Assembly: GCA_003524145.1 (NCBI GenBank)
Contig: DODZ01000016.1
Coordinates: 30,037-70,757 of the forward strand
Source of the DNA: Candidatus Apopatosoma intestinale
Lineage (GTDB): Bacteria > Bacillota > Clostridia > Oscillospirales > CAG-272
Length of the DNA: 40,721 bases
Direction of reading: 5' to 3'
Within the stretch, counting starts at the first letter, position 1. The number at the start of each line of letters is the position of its first letter. Below the pieces are notes generated by a model that did not search any database, had not been told where the DNA came from, and saw only the letters and a list, made by a program, of their open reading frames with translations. Below are positions 33,081 to 40,721 of this stretch, piece after piece. The position numbers and the translations under genes were made by a program.

Positions 33081-33898
33081 TAAGAGATATAACCATAGGG
33101 CAGTTTTTCCCCGGGGAGTCATTGCTTCACCGCGCCGATCCGCGAATGAAGATAATCCTCTCTATACTCTATATTGTGGTCATATTCATGACAAACAGTC
33201 TCTCGGGATATATTTTTCTCGTGCTTTTCACAGCGGCGCTGGCAATTATCTCGCGTATATCATTTACCGTGCTCCTGAAGGCTGTGAAGCCGCTTTGGTT
33301 TATTATACTTTTTACTGCGGTAATAAATATTTTCTGGAATAAGGACGGCACCCTGCTTGTTTCCTTCTGGAAGATAGAGATATATTCCGCGGGGCTTTGG
33401 AATGCGCTTTTTATGATGCTGCGAATAGTATCGCTCCTCATCGGAACGAGCGTGATACTGACATACACGACATCACCGATAGCATTGACCGATGCCATAG
33501 AGCGCCTGCTTTCGCCGCTCAAGGTGATAAAGGTGCCTGTGCATGAATTTGCAATGATGATGAGCATAGCTCTGCGATTTATCCCGACACTCATGGAGGA
33601 GACGGACAAGATAATGAGCGCGCAGAAGGCACGCGGCGCAGACTTCACAAACGGAAGCCTCAAGCAGAGGGCAAAGGCTCTCATTCCCGTGCTCATTCCG
33701 CTTTTCGTTTCGGCTTTCCGCCGTGCGGATGAGCTTGCCGTGGCTATGGAATGCCGATGCTACAGAGGAGGAGAGGGACGCACGAGAATGACGACTCTCC
33801 ATCTGCATTTCCGCGATTTTGCGTTGCTTTTTGCCGTCATTGCGGCAGGGGCGGCGGTCACATTGCTCGGCAGATTCATACCGATATATAAAATTTAG
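33077..33898 (+). CDS. ecfT: ECF transporter transmembrane subunit EcfT
   Basis: Scaffold membrane subunit that couples EcfA1/A2 to exchangeable S components. 273 residues with about five membrane segments and the two coupling-helix signatures SAQKARGAD and RCYRGGEGR near 180 and 238. Overlaps ecfA2 by 4 bp (ATGA). No S gene is in this operon; the candidate at 20607-21137 would dock here. Confidence 0.96.
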   Translation: MIRDITIGQFFPGESLLHRADPRMKIILSILYIVVIFMTNSLSGYIFLVLFTAALAIISRISFTVLLKAVKPLWFIILFTAVINIFWNKDGTLLVSFWKIEIYSAGLWNALFMMLRIVSLLIGTSVILTYTTSPIALTDAIERLLSPLKVIKVPVHEFAMMMSIALRFIPTLMEETDKIMSAQKARGADFTNGSLKQRAKALIPVLIPLFVSAFRRADELAVAMECRCYRGGEGRTRMTTLHLHFRDFALLFAVIAAGAAVTLLGRFIPIYKI

Positions 33899-33906
33899 GT
33901 GAAAAG

Positions 33907-34650
33907 ATGAAATTTCTTTTGAAGCTATCATATCTCGGCGGCGATTTCTGCGGCTTTCAGGTGCAGAAAAACGGCAGGACGGTGCAGGGTGAGCTCGGCA
34001 CTGCGGCAGAAAAGATATTTTCCCGCAGATGCGATATTTCAGGCTGCAGCAGGACAGACAGCGGGGTCCATGCGCTCGAATATTACGCCACGGTTTCGGC
34101 GGAGGGGGATACGGCAATTTCTCCCGAGCGAATGCCGCGTGCGATAAATACATATCTGCCGCCTGATATATCCGTTTCATCGGCATGGGCTGTGCCGGAG
34201 AATTTCTCCGTGCGCCGTGCCGTCTCGGGAAAGGAATATATGTATCTCATACTGAATTCCGAGAGCAGAAATCCCTTTTATGAGGGGCGCGCGCTTTTCT
34301 ATCCCGGCAGGCTTGACCTTGATCGTATGGAGGAAGCCTGCGGAAAGATAATCGGAAGGCATGATTTTTCCGCCTTCATGGCGAGCGGGAGCGATATCGC
34401 CGATACCGTGCGCACCGTCACCGATTGCAGAACAGAGCATGACGGTGACTTTATCCGCATATATGTCAGTGCCGACGGCTTTCTCTATAATATGGTGCGC
34501 ATAATAGCAGGCACGCTGCTCGAGGTTTCCGAGGGCAGAATGAGCGCGGATGATGTCGCCGCGGCTGTCTCGGGCGGCGGCAGGGAATGTGCGGGCCGCA
34601 CGGCACCTGCCTGCGGACTTTATCTCAATAAGGTTTTTATAGATTTTTGA
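33907..34650 (+). CDS. truA: tRNA pseudouridine synthase A
   Basis: Makes pseudouridine at positions 38-40 of tRNA anticodon stems. 247 residues: LSYLGGDFCGFQVQ start, catalytic Asp in SRTDSGVHA near residue 54, and FLYNMVRIIAGTLLEV near the C-terminus. Follows ecfT by 8 bp in the usual Firmicutes order. Confidence 0.98.
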   Translation: MKFLLKLSYLGGDFCGFQVQKNGRTVQGELGTAAEKIFSRRCDISGCSRTDSGVHALEYYATVSAEGDTAISPERMPRAINTYLPPDISVSSAWAVPENFSVRRAVSGKEYMYLILNSESRNPFYEGRALFYPGRLDLDRMEEACGKIIGRHDFSAFMASGSDIADTVRTVTDCRTEHDGDFIRIYVSADGFLYNMVRIIAGTLLEVSEGRMSADDVAAAVSGGGRECAGRTAPACGLYLNKVFIDF

Positions 34651-34675
34651 TTTAGTTGATTTATTGGAGCGGGAA

Positions 34676-35878
34676 ATGAACGAAAATGATGAAAAAATCA
34701 TAGGCGCAAAAGAGGGCGACAAAATAAAAGCCGAGAGCGAAAGCTGCAGGCGCTTTCTTGCCGTCGCCGAAAAATACATGATGCTTCGCATATGCGCACT
34801 CGTATCGCTTGTGGCGTTTGTTTTCGGCGTGCTTATCTTCGGACATTCCTCGCTGAAATCCGAAAACTTCAAGTATCTCGTGAAATATATCGACAAGAGC
34901 CCCGTACTTTATTCCTCCTTCTATGAGGGAATAGAATATGCGGGCGGCGAAAATGCAAAATTCGGCTTATACAAGGGAGATGTATGCGTTTTTGATGAGG
35001 GACTTCTCTCGCTCTACGGCATCTCAGGCAAAAATACGCTCCGCAGTGAAACCGGAATAGGAAACGCCGCTGTTGCCATAGGAAAGGAACATCTTTGCGT
35101 ATACGGCGGAAGCAGCAATGAACTGCGCATATACAATTCATTCTCGATGGTACACAGTGAAAAATTTGATTATCCTGTTCTGCTCGTCTCTCCTGCGGAT
35201 GAGGGCGGCTATGCCGTTGCTACCTCCGAGAGGGGATACAGAAGCGTCGTTTACGTTTACAATAAGGCTTTCATTCATAAATATACATGGAAAAGCGCCG
35301 ACAGATATATTTTCGATATGGACATAAGCGCATCCGGCAGATATCTCGCCGTTATTTCCATGGGAGTTAAAAACGGCAGTCCTTTCGCCGAGTCTTCATA
35401 TATAGATACGGAAAAGGGAAGTGTTATCTTCACGAGAGAGACAGAGGGAGATATTCCCGTCGGCGTGAATATAACCGAAAAGGGCGGTGTATGCTTTGTT
35501 TTTGAGCGCAGTGCCCTGTACTGTGACAAAAAGGGCAATGTGAAAAAAGAAGAGCGCATCACGGGAAGCGTCTATTCCGTTGCCGACGGAAGCAAATATA
35601 CTGCTGTCATATCGCGAAATGAGGGAAGCATAAAAAGTGAAGTTTTTCTTCCCGAAAGCGGAATAAAAATAAGCGCAGGCGGCAAAATAAATTCGGTAAA
35701 ATTTTACGGAGATAGAATTTATTTGCTTCTGGGCGACAGAGTGGAAATATACGAAGAGGGCACTCTCATAAAGAGCGCGGAAATTTCCTCCGGTGCCCGC
35801 GATATACTGATAATGAATGACGGCGCGGTGATAGTATGCTTCGGCTCCTACACGACGCTTATTTCAGATATAACATAA
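34676..35878 (+). CDS. DUF5711-like membrane-anchored beta-propeller protein
   Basis: 400 residues. A charged cytoplasmic N-terminus (about 1-40), one membrane segment (about 42-62, ALVSLVAFVFGVLIFG), then about 330 residues of repeated four-stranded blades (for example LYGISGKN, DISASGRYLAVI, KFYGDRIYLLLGDRVEIY), consistent with an extracytoplasmic beta-propeller of the DUF5711 type. Role unknown. ATG 34676 has GGAG 6 bp upstream and is preferred to TTG 34664. It follows truA by 25 bp. Confidence 0.8.
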   Translation: MNENDEKIIGAKEGDKIKAESESCRRFLAVAEKYMMLRICALVSLVAFVFGVLIFGHSSLKSENFKYLVKYIDKSPVLYSSFYEGIEYAGGENAKFGLYKGDVCVFDEGLLSLYGISGKNTLRSETGIGNAAVAIGKEHLCVYGGSSNELRIYNSFSMVHSEKFDYPVLLVSPADEGGYAVATSERGYRSVVYVYNKAFIHKYTWKSADRYIFDMDISASGRYLAVISMGVKNGSPFAESSYIDTEKGSVIFTRETEGDIPVGVNITEKGGVCFVFERSALYCDKKGNVKKEERITGSVYSVADGSKYTAVISRNEGSIKSEVFLPESGIKISAGGKINSVKFYGDRIYLLLGDRVEIYEEGTLIKSAEISSGARDILIMNDGAVIVCFGSYTTLISDIT

Positions 35879-35880
35879 AA

Positions 35881-35910
35881 TTTACAAAATATACTATATT
35901 TACATATAAA
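35881..35910 (+). promoter_or_regulatory. Promoter of the CvpA-like gene
   Basis: -35 TTTACA (35881-35886), 18 bp, -10 TATAAA (35905-35910); a second -10-like TATAAT lies at 35918-35923. Confidence 0.5.
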
Positions 35911-35957
35911 AGCAGATTATAATAATTCTGCGGTATATGAGGAAGGGGCAATGCAGA

Positions 35958-36638
35958 ATGTCCGCAGTATTTGATATCATACTGATAATGATAGTGGCGG
36001 TATTTATCATAATAGGTGCGAAAAAGGGATTTGTACGCTCTGTTTCGGGATTTCTGATATATATATTCGCTTTCAATATAGCAAATGCCTTCTACATTTT
36101 CCTTGCGAAATATACGGATAAGATAGCTTTCATCGCTGAGCTGAAAGCGGGCGTCGGCGAGGAAGAGATAAAGTTTATCACCGAGGGTGCCTCGGGCTTT
36201 ATCGACAGGCTCTCGAATATAGGAAACTATATACTCTCCGGCTCCATGGAAAAATTTCAGTCGGCGCAGGGACTGCTCAATTTCATCATAGGCGATGCGC
36301 TCTCGTGTTTCATCTCGTTCATTGCCGTATTTATCGCGGCGCTTCTCGTGCTGAAGCTTCTTGCCTATCTGCTCAATTCACTCGTTACGCATACATTGCT
36401 CCTGCGTCAGATAAACGGCGCGCTCGGCGGCGTTTTCGGTGCGCTTTGCGGCTTATTCTGGGCATGGGTCTTTGCAAAGCTTTTTGTTTCCTTTGTATTT
36501 CCGATACTGAACAGCAAGCTGCCTGCGGTATTTGTTCCGGAGATGGTGGAATCAACTGTGGTGAAGCTATGCCTCAAGATAAATCCGCTCGCCTTCCTGA
36601 TGTATGCGGCAAACTGGTTTGCGGGACTTTTCAGATGA
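35958..36638 (+). CDS. CvpA family membrane protein
   Basis: 226 residues with four membrane segments; the N-terminal DIILIMIVAVFIIIGAKKGF is the CvpA/colicin V production pattern, and INGALGGVFGALCG is the conserved Gly-rich third part. CvpA proteins are linked to cell-envelope stress and biofilms in other bacteria. The large extracellular loop (about 60-105) is charged. ATG 35958 is chosen because AGGAAGGGG lies about 10 bp upstream; ATG 35937 would precede that site. Confidence 0.86.
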   Translation: MSAVFDIILIMIVAVFIIIGAKKGFVRSVSGFLIYIFAFNIANAFYIFLAKYTDKIAFIAELKAGVGEEEIKFITEGASGFIDRLSNIGNYILSGSMEKFQSAQGLLNFIIGDALSCFISFIAVFIAALLVLKLLAYLLNSLVTHTLLLRQINGALGGVFGALCGLFWAWVFAKLFVSFVFPILNSKLPAVFVPEMVESTVVKLCLKINPLAFLMYAANWFAGLFR

Positions 36639-36700
36639 TAAAATAACTTAGCCGCTTCGGCAGGGCGGCAAAAATAAACTGCCGAGAAAGAGATTTTTAT

Positions 36701-39040
36701 ATGGCTATGCAACTTTGTTCACGCTGTCACAAGAGGGCGGCGGTCGTCTTTATAACAAAATTCGAAAACGGGAAATCCGTTCAGGAGGGGCTTTGTCTGC
36801 GCTGTGCCAAAGAACTCGGCATAACTCAGGTGGACAATGTACTCCAGAATATGGGTATCAGCGACGAAGATATAGATAATATGGAAAATGAAATGAACGC
36901 GCTCATCTCGGGCGGCGATGGCGGGGAAGTTCCCGACGGCGCCGAAGAAACCGAGAGCAGAGCGCCTGCGATAGATTTCGCCAAGCTTTTCGGCGGTATT
37001 CCGCCGTTCGGTGCAGGGGCTCAGCAAGGCGCACAGAGCACGGCGGGCGGCGCAAAGAATGCCGAGAACGGCAAAAAGGAGCCGAAGAAGCCCGCACGAA
37101 AATTTCTTTCGCTTTACTGCAAGGATCTGACGGCGAGCGCTCGCGAGGGTAAGCTTGATGCCGTGATAGGCAGAGAGCGCGAGACGGAGCGCATGATGCA
37201 GATTCTCACGCGCCGCCAGAAGAACAACCCCTGTCTCATAGGTGAGCCGGGCGTCGGAAAGACGGCAATAGCCGAGGCACTGGCGCAGAAAATAGCCGGC
37301 GGCGAGGTACCCTACAAGCTCCGTGATAAGGAGGTTTTCCTCGTGGACCTCACTGCACTTGTGGCGGGAACGCAGTTTCGCGGTCAGTTTGAATCGCGCA
37401 TGAAGGGGCTTGTCGATGAGGTAAAGGCGCTGGGCAATATAATTCTTGTCATAGACGAGGTGCACAGCATCGTCGGCGTCGGCGATTCCGAGGGAAGCAT
37501 GAATGCGGCAAATATCCTTAAACCATCGCTTTCGCGCGGAGAAATTCAGATAATCGGCGCGACAACGCTGACGGAATACCGCAAGTATATAGAAAAGGAT
37601 GCGGCACTCGAGCGCAGATTTCAGCCGATAATAGTGGAGGAGCCCTCAATAGAGGAGACAAAGAAAATCCTCGGGGGGATAAAGAATTATTACGAGACGT
37701 ATCACAAGATAAGGATTCCCGACGGCGTGATAAGCGCCGCCGTAGAACTTTCCGAGAGATATATAACAGACAGATTTCTGCCGGATAAGGCGATAGATCT
37801 GCTCGACGAGGCGGCGGCATATGTTGCGATGAATTCGCCTGTGGTTGAGCGCGTCGCCGAGGTGGAAAAACAGCTTGCCGAATATAAAAAACAGGCTGTA
37901 GAGCTCGAAGAGAGTGCGACGGGCGACGGAACGGAAAAGAACGATTCCGAGCGCGAGCAGACATATGCTAAGCTTGCCGAGGTCAAGGCGGGACAGCTTC
38001 GCAGCGAAGAGGAATACGCAAGACTTCGCGATGAGCTTGCCTCTGTCGAACTGACGACGGAAAGCCTTGCCCGTGTGATAGAAATATGGACAGGTGTCCC
38101 TGCCGGCTCAATAACGGCAAACGAATATGAGCGCCTGAACGGTCTCTCTGCGAGACTCAAAGCCCGCATAAAGGGGCAGGACGCGGCTGTGGACGCCGTG
38201 GTGCGCGCGATAAAGCGCAACCGCGCCGGCGTTTCCTACAAGCGCAAGCCCGTTTCGTTCATCTTTGCGGGACCGACGGGCGTCGGCAAGACAGAACTTG
38301 TAAAGGTGCTTGCCGCCGACCTCTTCAATACGCCCGACAGTCTCATACGCATGGATATGTCGGAATTTATGGAGAAGCATTCCGTTTCTCGTCTTGTGGG
38401 CTCGCCTCCCGGATATGTCGGATATGACGATGCGGGTCAGCTCACGGAAAAAATCCGCCGCAAGCCCTACAGTGTTGTGCTTTTCGATGAAATAGAAAAG
38501 GCGCATCCAGATGTGCTCAATATTCTGCTCCAGATTCTCGATGACGGTAAGGTCACCGATTCACACGGCAAGGAGGTCAAATTCGACAACTGCGTTATCG
38601 TGATGACGACAAACGCAGGCTCTTCCGGCGGCATGAATACGGCGGGCTTTGGCATGAAGAGCGAGCAGATAGCCGAGGCAAAGACGGAAAAGGCTCTCGC
38701 CGAATTTCTGCGCCCCGAATTTATAAACAGGGTGGACGAAATAATCACATTCCGTCCGCTGGACAAGAGCGATTTTGAGCATATCGCCGCGATAATGCTC
38801 GGTGATACGAAAAAGGCACTCTCCGAGCGCGGCATAGACCTCATGTGGACTCCCGCCGTGGAGAAATATATAGCTGAAAAATCCTTCTCCGAAAAGTACG
38901 GTGCGCGCAATATGCGTCGTTTCATCAGCCGTGAGATAGAGGATGCGGCGGCAGAGAAAATCATATCCGAATATGACAGGCATATTTCGCTTATCACGAT
39001 AGATTCCGACGGTGAAAAGCTTGATATAGAGGCAAGATGA
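36701..39040 (+). CDS. clpE: ClpE-type Clp ATPase with N-terminal zinc finger
   Basis: HSP100 unfoldase that feeds ClpP. 779 residues: a four-Cys zinc finger (CSRC 6-9, CLRC 32-35) in place of the ClpC N domain, an acidic/Gly-rich linker, AAA+ domain 1 (Walker A GEPGVGKT 181-188), a coiled-coil UVR-like middle region (about 390-450), and AAA+ domain 2 (Walker A GPTGVGKT near 525, FDEIEKAHPDV Walker B). The zinc finger makes ClpE more apt than ClpC. The tail ends without a recognised C-terminal ClpP loop extension. No CtsR operator (AGGTCAAA repeat) was found upstream. ATG 36701 and ATG 36707 are both possible. Confidence 0.93.
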   Translation: MAMQLCSRCHKRAAVVFITKFENGKSVQEGLCLRCAKELGITQVDNVLQNMGISDEDIDNMENEMNALISGGDGGEVPDGAEETESRAPAIDFAKLFGGIPPFGAGAQQGAQSTAGGAKNAENGKKEPKKPARKFLSLYCKDLTASAREGKLDAVIGRERETERMMQILTRRQKNNPCLIGEPGVGKTAIAEALAQKIAGGEVPYKLRDKEVFLVDLTALVAGTQFRGQFESRMKGLVDEVKALGNIILVIDEVHSIVGVGDSEGSMNAANILKPSLSRGEIQIIGATTLTEYRKYIEKDAALERRFQPIIVEEPSIEETKKILGGIKNYYETYHKIRIPDGVISAAVELSERYITDRFLPDKAIDLLDEAAAYVAMNSPVVERVAEVEKQLAEYKKQAVELEESATGDGTEKNDSEREQTYAKLAEVKAGQLRSEEEYARLRDELASVELTTESLARVIEIWTGVPAGSITANEYERLNGLSARLKARIKGQDAAVDAVVRAIKRNRAGVSYKRKPVSFIFAGPTGVGKTELVKVLAADLFNTPDSLIRMDMSEFMEKHSVSRLVGSPPGYVGYDDAGQLTEKIRRKPYSVVLFDEIEKAHPDVLNILLQILDDGKVTDSHGKEVKFDNCVIVMTTNAGSSGGMNTAGFGMKSEQIAEAKTEKALAEFLRPEFINRVDEIITFRPLDKSDFEHIAAIMLGDTKKALSERGIDLMWTPAVEKYIAEKSFSEKYGARNMRRFISREIEDAAAEKIISEYDRHISLITIDSDGEKLDIEAR

Positions 39041-39062
39041 AAGTGCTCCCTCCAAGGGAATA

Positions 39063-39102
39063 CATAAAAAGCGCAGGAGCGTAAACTCCTGCGCTTTTTA
39101 TG
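39063..39102. terminator. Bidirectional terminator after clpE
   Basis: 17-bp perfect stem (39063-39079 with 39086-39102), A run then T run. It also suits the convergent dockerin gene, although that gene's stop lies 100 bp further away. Confidence 0.94.
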
Positions 39103-39205
39103 CTTTACAAAAACGGGTTCTATAATAAAAGTTGGGGTAACCCGAGGGTACTGTCAATAGTTTTTCGCAAAAACGTCTCTGCAAAAATGATTTTCGCTCT
39201 GCAGC
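39103..39205. other. Non-coding gap between terminator and dockerin gene
   Basis: No gene. It contains a short GTTTTT/AAAAAC palindrome (about 39161-39175) and a repeated CTCTGCA (about 39178 and 39198); neither makes a convincing structure. Confidence 0.4.
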
Positions 39206-40721
39206 TTATTTTCCGAGGACAGAATCATATCCTACAAGGAATCTTCTCAGGAGCATGAGATCAAGCGTATTGACCTTGCCGTCCCCGTTGAAATCGGCAA
39301 CGGCGATGTCTATTTCGCTGCTGTATCTCGCAAGATATCTGCGAAGTATCGTCAGGTCGATTGCATTTACCTTGCCGTCATAGTTGAGATCGCCATACAT
39401 GAAGTTTGCTACTTTGCCGCAGGCAGAACATACTTTTGTGCGCTTGCCTTCGGCATTGGTTTTCCATTCGCCGAAGCTGTGCTCTGCAAAATCGCCGTAC
39501 TTTTCGCCGCAGATGGTGCAGATTGCTTTCTCCGAGCATGTGGCTGTGCCGCCCTCGTGGTCGGAAAGTTTTCTTCCGCAAGTGTCACAAATGTGCTTGT
39601 TCTTCGTGTTGGTGTGAGCTGCCTTATCTCCATTTGTCTTGTGGCATACAGAGCATTCACTCCAGTGACTGCTTTCGTCATGTGCCTGTGCAAATGTGTG
39701 TGTTGCTATGTCTTTCTTGCAGTGGCAAGCAGAACACTCATTCCAGTGATTTGTGCCGTCGTGCTTCTGCTCGAATGTGTGAGCTGTGATGTTCTGCCTA
39801 TCGCCGCAGACTGTGCATTCATCCCAGTGATTTACTTCATCGTGCTTCTGCTCATAGCTGTGGGTTATCGCTCTTGTATAACCGCAGGTATCACAGGTTG
39901 TGTCGCATGAGTTGTCGAAGATGTGAGCCGTGATATTCTGCTTATCGCCGCAAACCGTGCACTCATCCCAGTGGCTATTCTCATCATGTTTCTGCTCGTA
40001 GCTGTGGGTTATCGCTCTTGTATAACCGCAAGCATCGCAGGTCGTGTCGCAGGCATTGTCAAAGATGTGTGCTGTAACATTCTGTTTATCTCCACAGACT
40101 CTGCACTCATCCCAGTGACTATTCTCGTCATGCTTCTGCTCGTAGCTGTGAGTTATCACTCTTGTATAACCGCAGGTATCACAGGTTGTGTCGCATGCAT
40201 TATCGAAGATGTGAGCCGTGATATTCTGTTTATCTCCGCAAACCGTGCATTCATCCCAATGGCTACTATCGTCATGCTTCTGCTCATAGTTGTGGGTTAT
40301 CGTTCTGGTATAACCGCAGGTGTCGCAGGTTGTATCGCATGCGTTGTCGAAGATATGAGCTGTCATGCCTTTCTTATCATGGCATACAGAGCATTCATCC
40401 CAGTGACTATTCTCATCGTGCTTCTGCTCATAATTGTGAGTTATGCTTCTTATATAACCACAGGTGTCGCAGGTCGTATCGCATGAGTTGTCGAAGATGT
40501 GAGCTGCAATGTCTTTCTTGTTATGGCATACAGAGCATTCGAGCCAGTGATTTGTGTCGTCGTGTTTCTGCTCGTAGCTGTGGGTTATCGCTCTTGTATA
40601 ACCGCAAGCATCGCAGGTCGTATCGCAAGCATTATCAAAGATGTGTGCTGTGATGTTCTGTTTATCTCCGCAAACCGTGCACTCATCCCAGTGATTTACT
40701 TCATCATGCTTCTGCTCATAG
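39206..40721 (-). CDS. Large dockerin protein with tandem Cys/His repeats (5' end outside)
   Basis: The frame is open to the window edge, so only the C-terminal 504 residues are visible; the Met at 40366 is internal to a repeat and is not a start. Five complete 48-residue repeats and one partial repeat (40589-40721) have the pattern THxYEQKHD..HW.EC.VC....AHIFDN.CDTTCD.CGY, each with a CxxC pair and conserved His. Degenerate units follow, then more CxxC pairs (CDTCG, CTICG, CSACG) and a C-terminal type I dockerin with loops DLNYDGKVNAID and DFNGDGKVNTLD. No enzyme domain is visible. Each repeat looks like a small metal-binding knuckle. Likely secreted; binding partner would be a cohesin. The same module occurs once in the gene at 13796-14281. 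Confidence 0.9.
   Translation of the reverse strand, partial: YEQKHDEVNHWDECTVCGDKQNITAHIFDNACDTTCDACGYTRAITHSYEQKHDDTNHWLECSVCHNKKDIAAHIFDNSCDTTCDTCGYIRSITHNYEQKHDENSHWDECSVCHDKKGMTAHIFDNACDTTCDTCGYTRTITHNYEQKHDDSSHWDECTVCGDKQNITAHIFDNACDTTCDTCGYTRVITHSYEQKHDENSHWDECRVCGDKQNVTAHIFDNACDTTCDACGYTRAITHSYEQKHDENSHWDECTVCGDKQNITAHIFDNSCDTTCDTCGYTRAITHSYEQKHDEVNHWDECTVCGDRQNITAHTFEQKHDGTNHWNECSACHCKKDIATHTFAQAHDESSHWSECSVCHKTNGDKAAHTNTKNKHICDTCGRKLSDHEGGTATCSEKAICTICGEKYGDFAEHSFGEWKTNAEGKRTKVCSACGKVANFMYGDLNYDGKVNAIDLTILRRYLARYSSEIDIAVADFNGDGKVNTLDLMLLRRFLVGYDSVLGK
39869..40721 (-). repeat. 144-bp tandem repeat array (48-residue units)
   Basis: Equivalent bases (the Ile codon of ITH) lie at 40588, 40444, 40300, 40156, 40012 and 39868, an exact spacing of 144 bp. 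Full units: 40445-40588, 40301-40444, 40157-40300, 40013-40156, 39869-40012; a sixth is cut by the window edge. Units differ at scattered codons (DENSHW, DDTNHW, DEVNHW; CGDKQN or CHDKKG), so they are not identical copies. The array probably continues beyond 40721, and its copy number is uncertain if the assembly used short reads. Confidence 0.95.

Noticed and set aside
36639..36700. CtsR operator or terminator before the Clp ATPase
   Set aside because: No AGGTCAAA-type repeat is present, and the GCCGC/GGCGGC stem lacks a T run.
3482..39000. Avoidance of GGNCC sites as support for the restriction specificity
   Set aside because: GGNCC sites occur in many places (for example 13019, 29584 and 38270), so avoidance is not visible; the methyltransferase would protect them, and the test says nothing either way.
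39384..40653. Several long plus-strand open frames over the dockerin repeats
   Set aside because: They are in antisense phases of the 144-bp repeats and show the same period; the minus-strand frame has the dockerin and CxxC pattern.
39869..40721. Regular repeats that might suggest a CRISPR array
   Set aside because: The period is 144 bp, the units are coding in one frame and there are no short conserved repeats with unique spacers.

Overview
The window is a piece of a bacterial chromosome, most likely a Gram-positive anaerobe of the Clostridia (Oscillospirales/Ruminococcaceae-like, gut or rumen type). This is inferred from pyruvate phosphate dikinase, the ecfA1-ecfA2-ecfT-truA order, a ClpE-type Clp ATPase with an N-terminal zinc finger, the clostridial families DUF5685, DUF1836 and DUF5711, consensus sigma-A promoters with strong GGAGG ribosome binding sites, and two type I dockerin proteins. 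No species can be named from the sequence alone.

Layout. (1) 1-3370: two tRNA-Ser genes (the first cut by the window edge) and a terminator, then an AT-rich accessory block: a C5-cytosine methyltransferase and an Eco47II-like restriction endonuclease overlapping by 4 bp, a HEPN-like helical protein, and a membrane protein of unclear start where host-like composition resumes. (2) 3395-6019 (-): ppdK. (3) 6292-13722 (+): pth, mfd, a PrsA-like foldase lipoprotein, DUF5685, a DnaJ-domain protein with a Cys-rich tail, and a membrane protein. (4) 13796-19476: mostly short, separately promoted units: a small secreted dockerin protein, a small membrane protein, a sugar-nucleotidyltransferase-like enzyme (-), a small lipoprotein, an SGNH hydrolase (-), and a three-gene set of DUF1836 regulator, STAS-kinase fusion and single STAS protein. 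(5) 24180-19520 (-): nrdR, a DUF4380-like protein, cardiolipin synthase, an ECF transporter S component and a membrane protein, probably co-transcribed. (6) 24300-27015: two small genes, an SGNH hydrolase and a tRNA-dihydrouridine synthase. (7) 27200-39040 (+): a divergent prephenate-dehydratase-like gene overlapping ruvC, then ruvA, ruvB, a methyltransferase, the ECF energising module, truA, a DUF5711 protein, a CvpA-like protein and the Clp ATPase. (8) 39206-40721 (-): the 3' part of a large dockerin protein built on an exact 144-bp repeat; its 5' end lies outside the window.

Convergent genes share perfect hairpin terminators and divergent genes have recognisable sigma-A promoters back to back. 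Housekeeping content (translation quality, repair, recombination, proteolysis, vitamin uptake) dominates. The places that deserve attention are the STAS-kinase/STAS operon, the Cys/His-repeat dockerin proteins, the restriction island beside tRNA-Ser, the degenerate prephenate dehydratase fused by overlap to ruvC, and the orphan ECF-S component.
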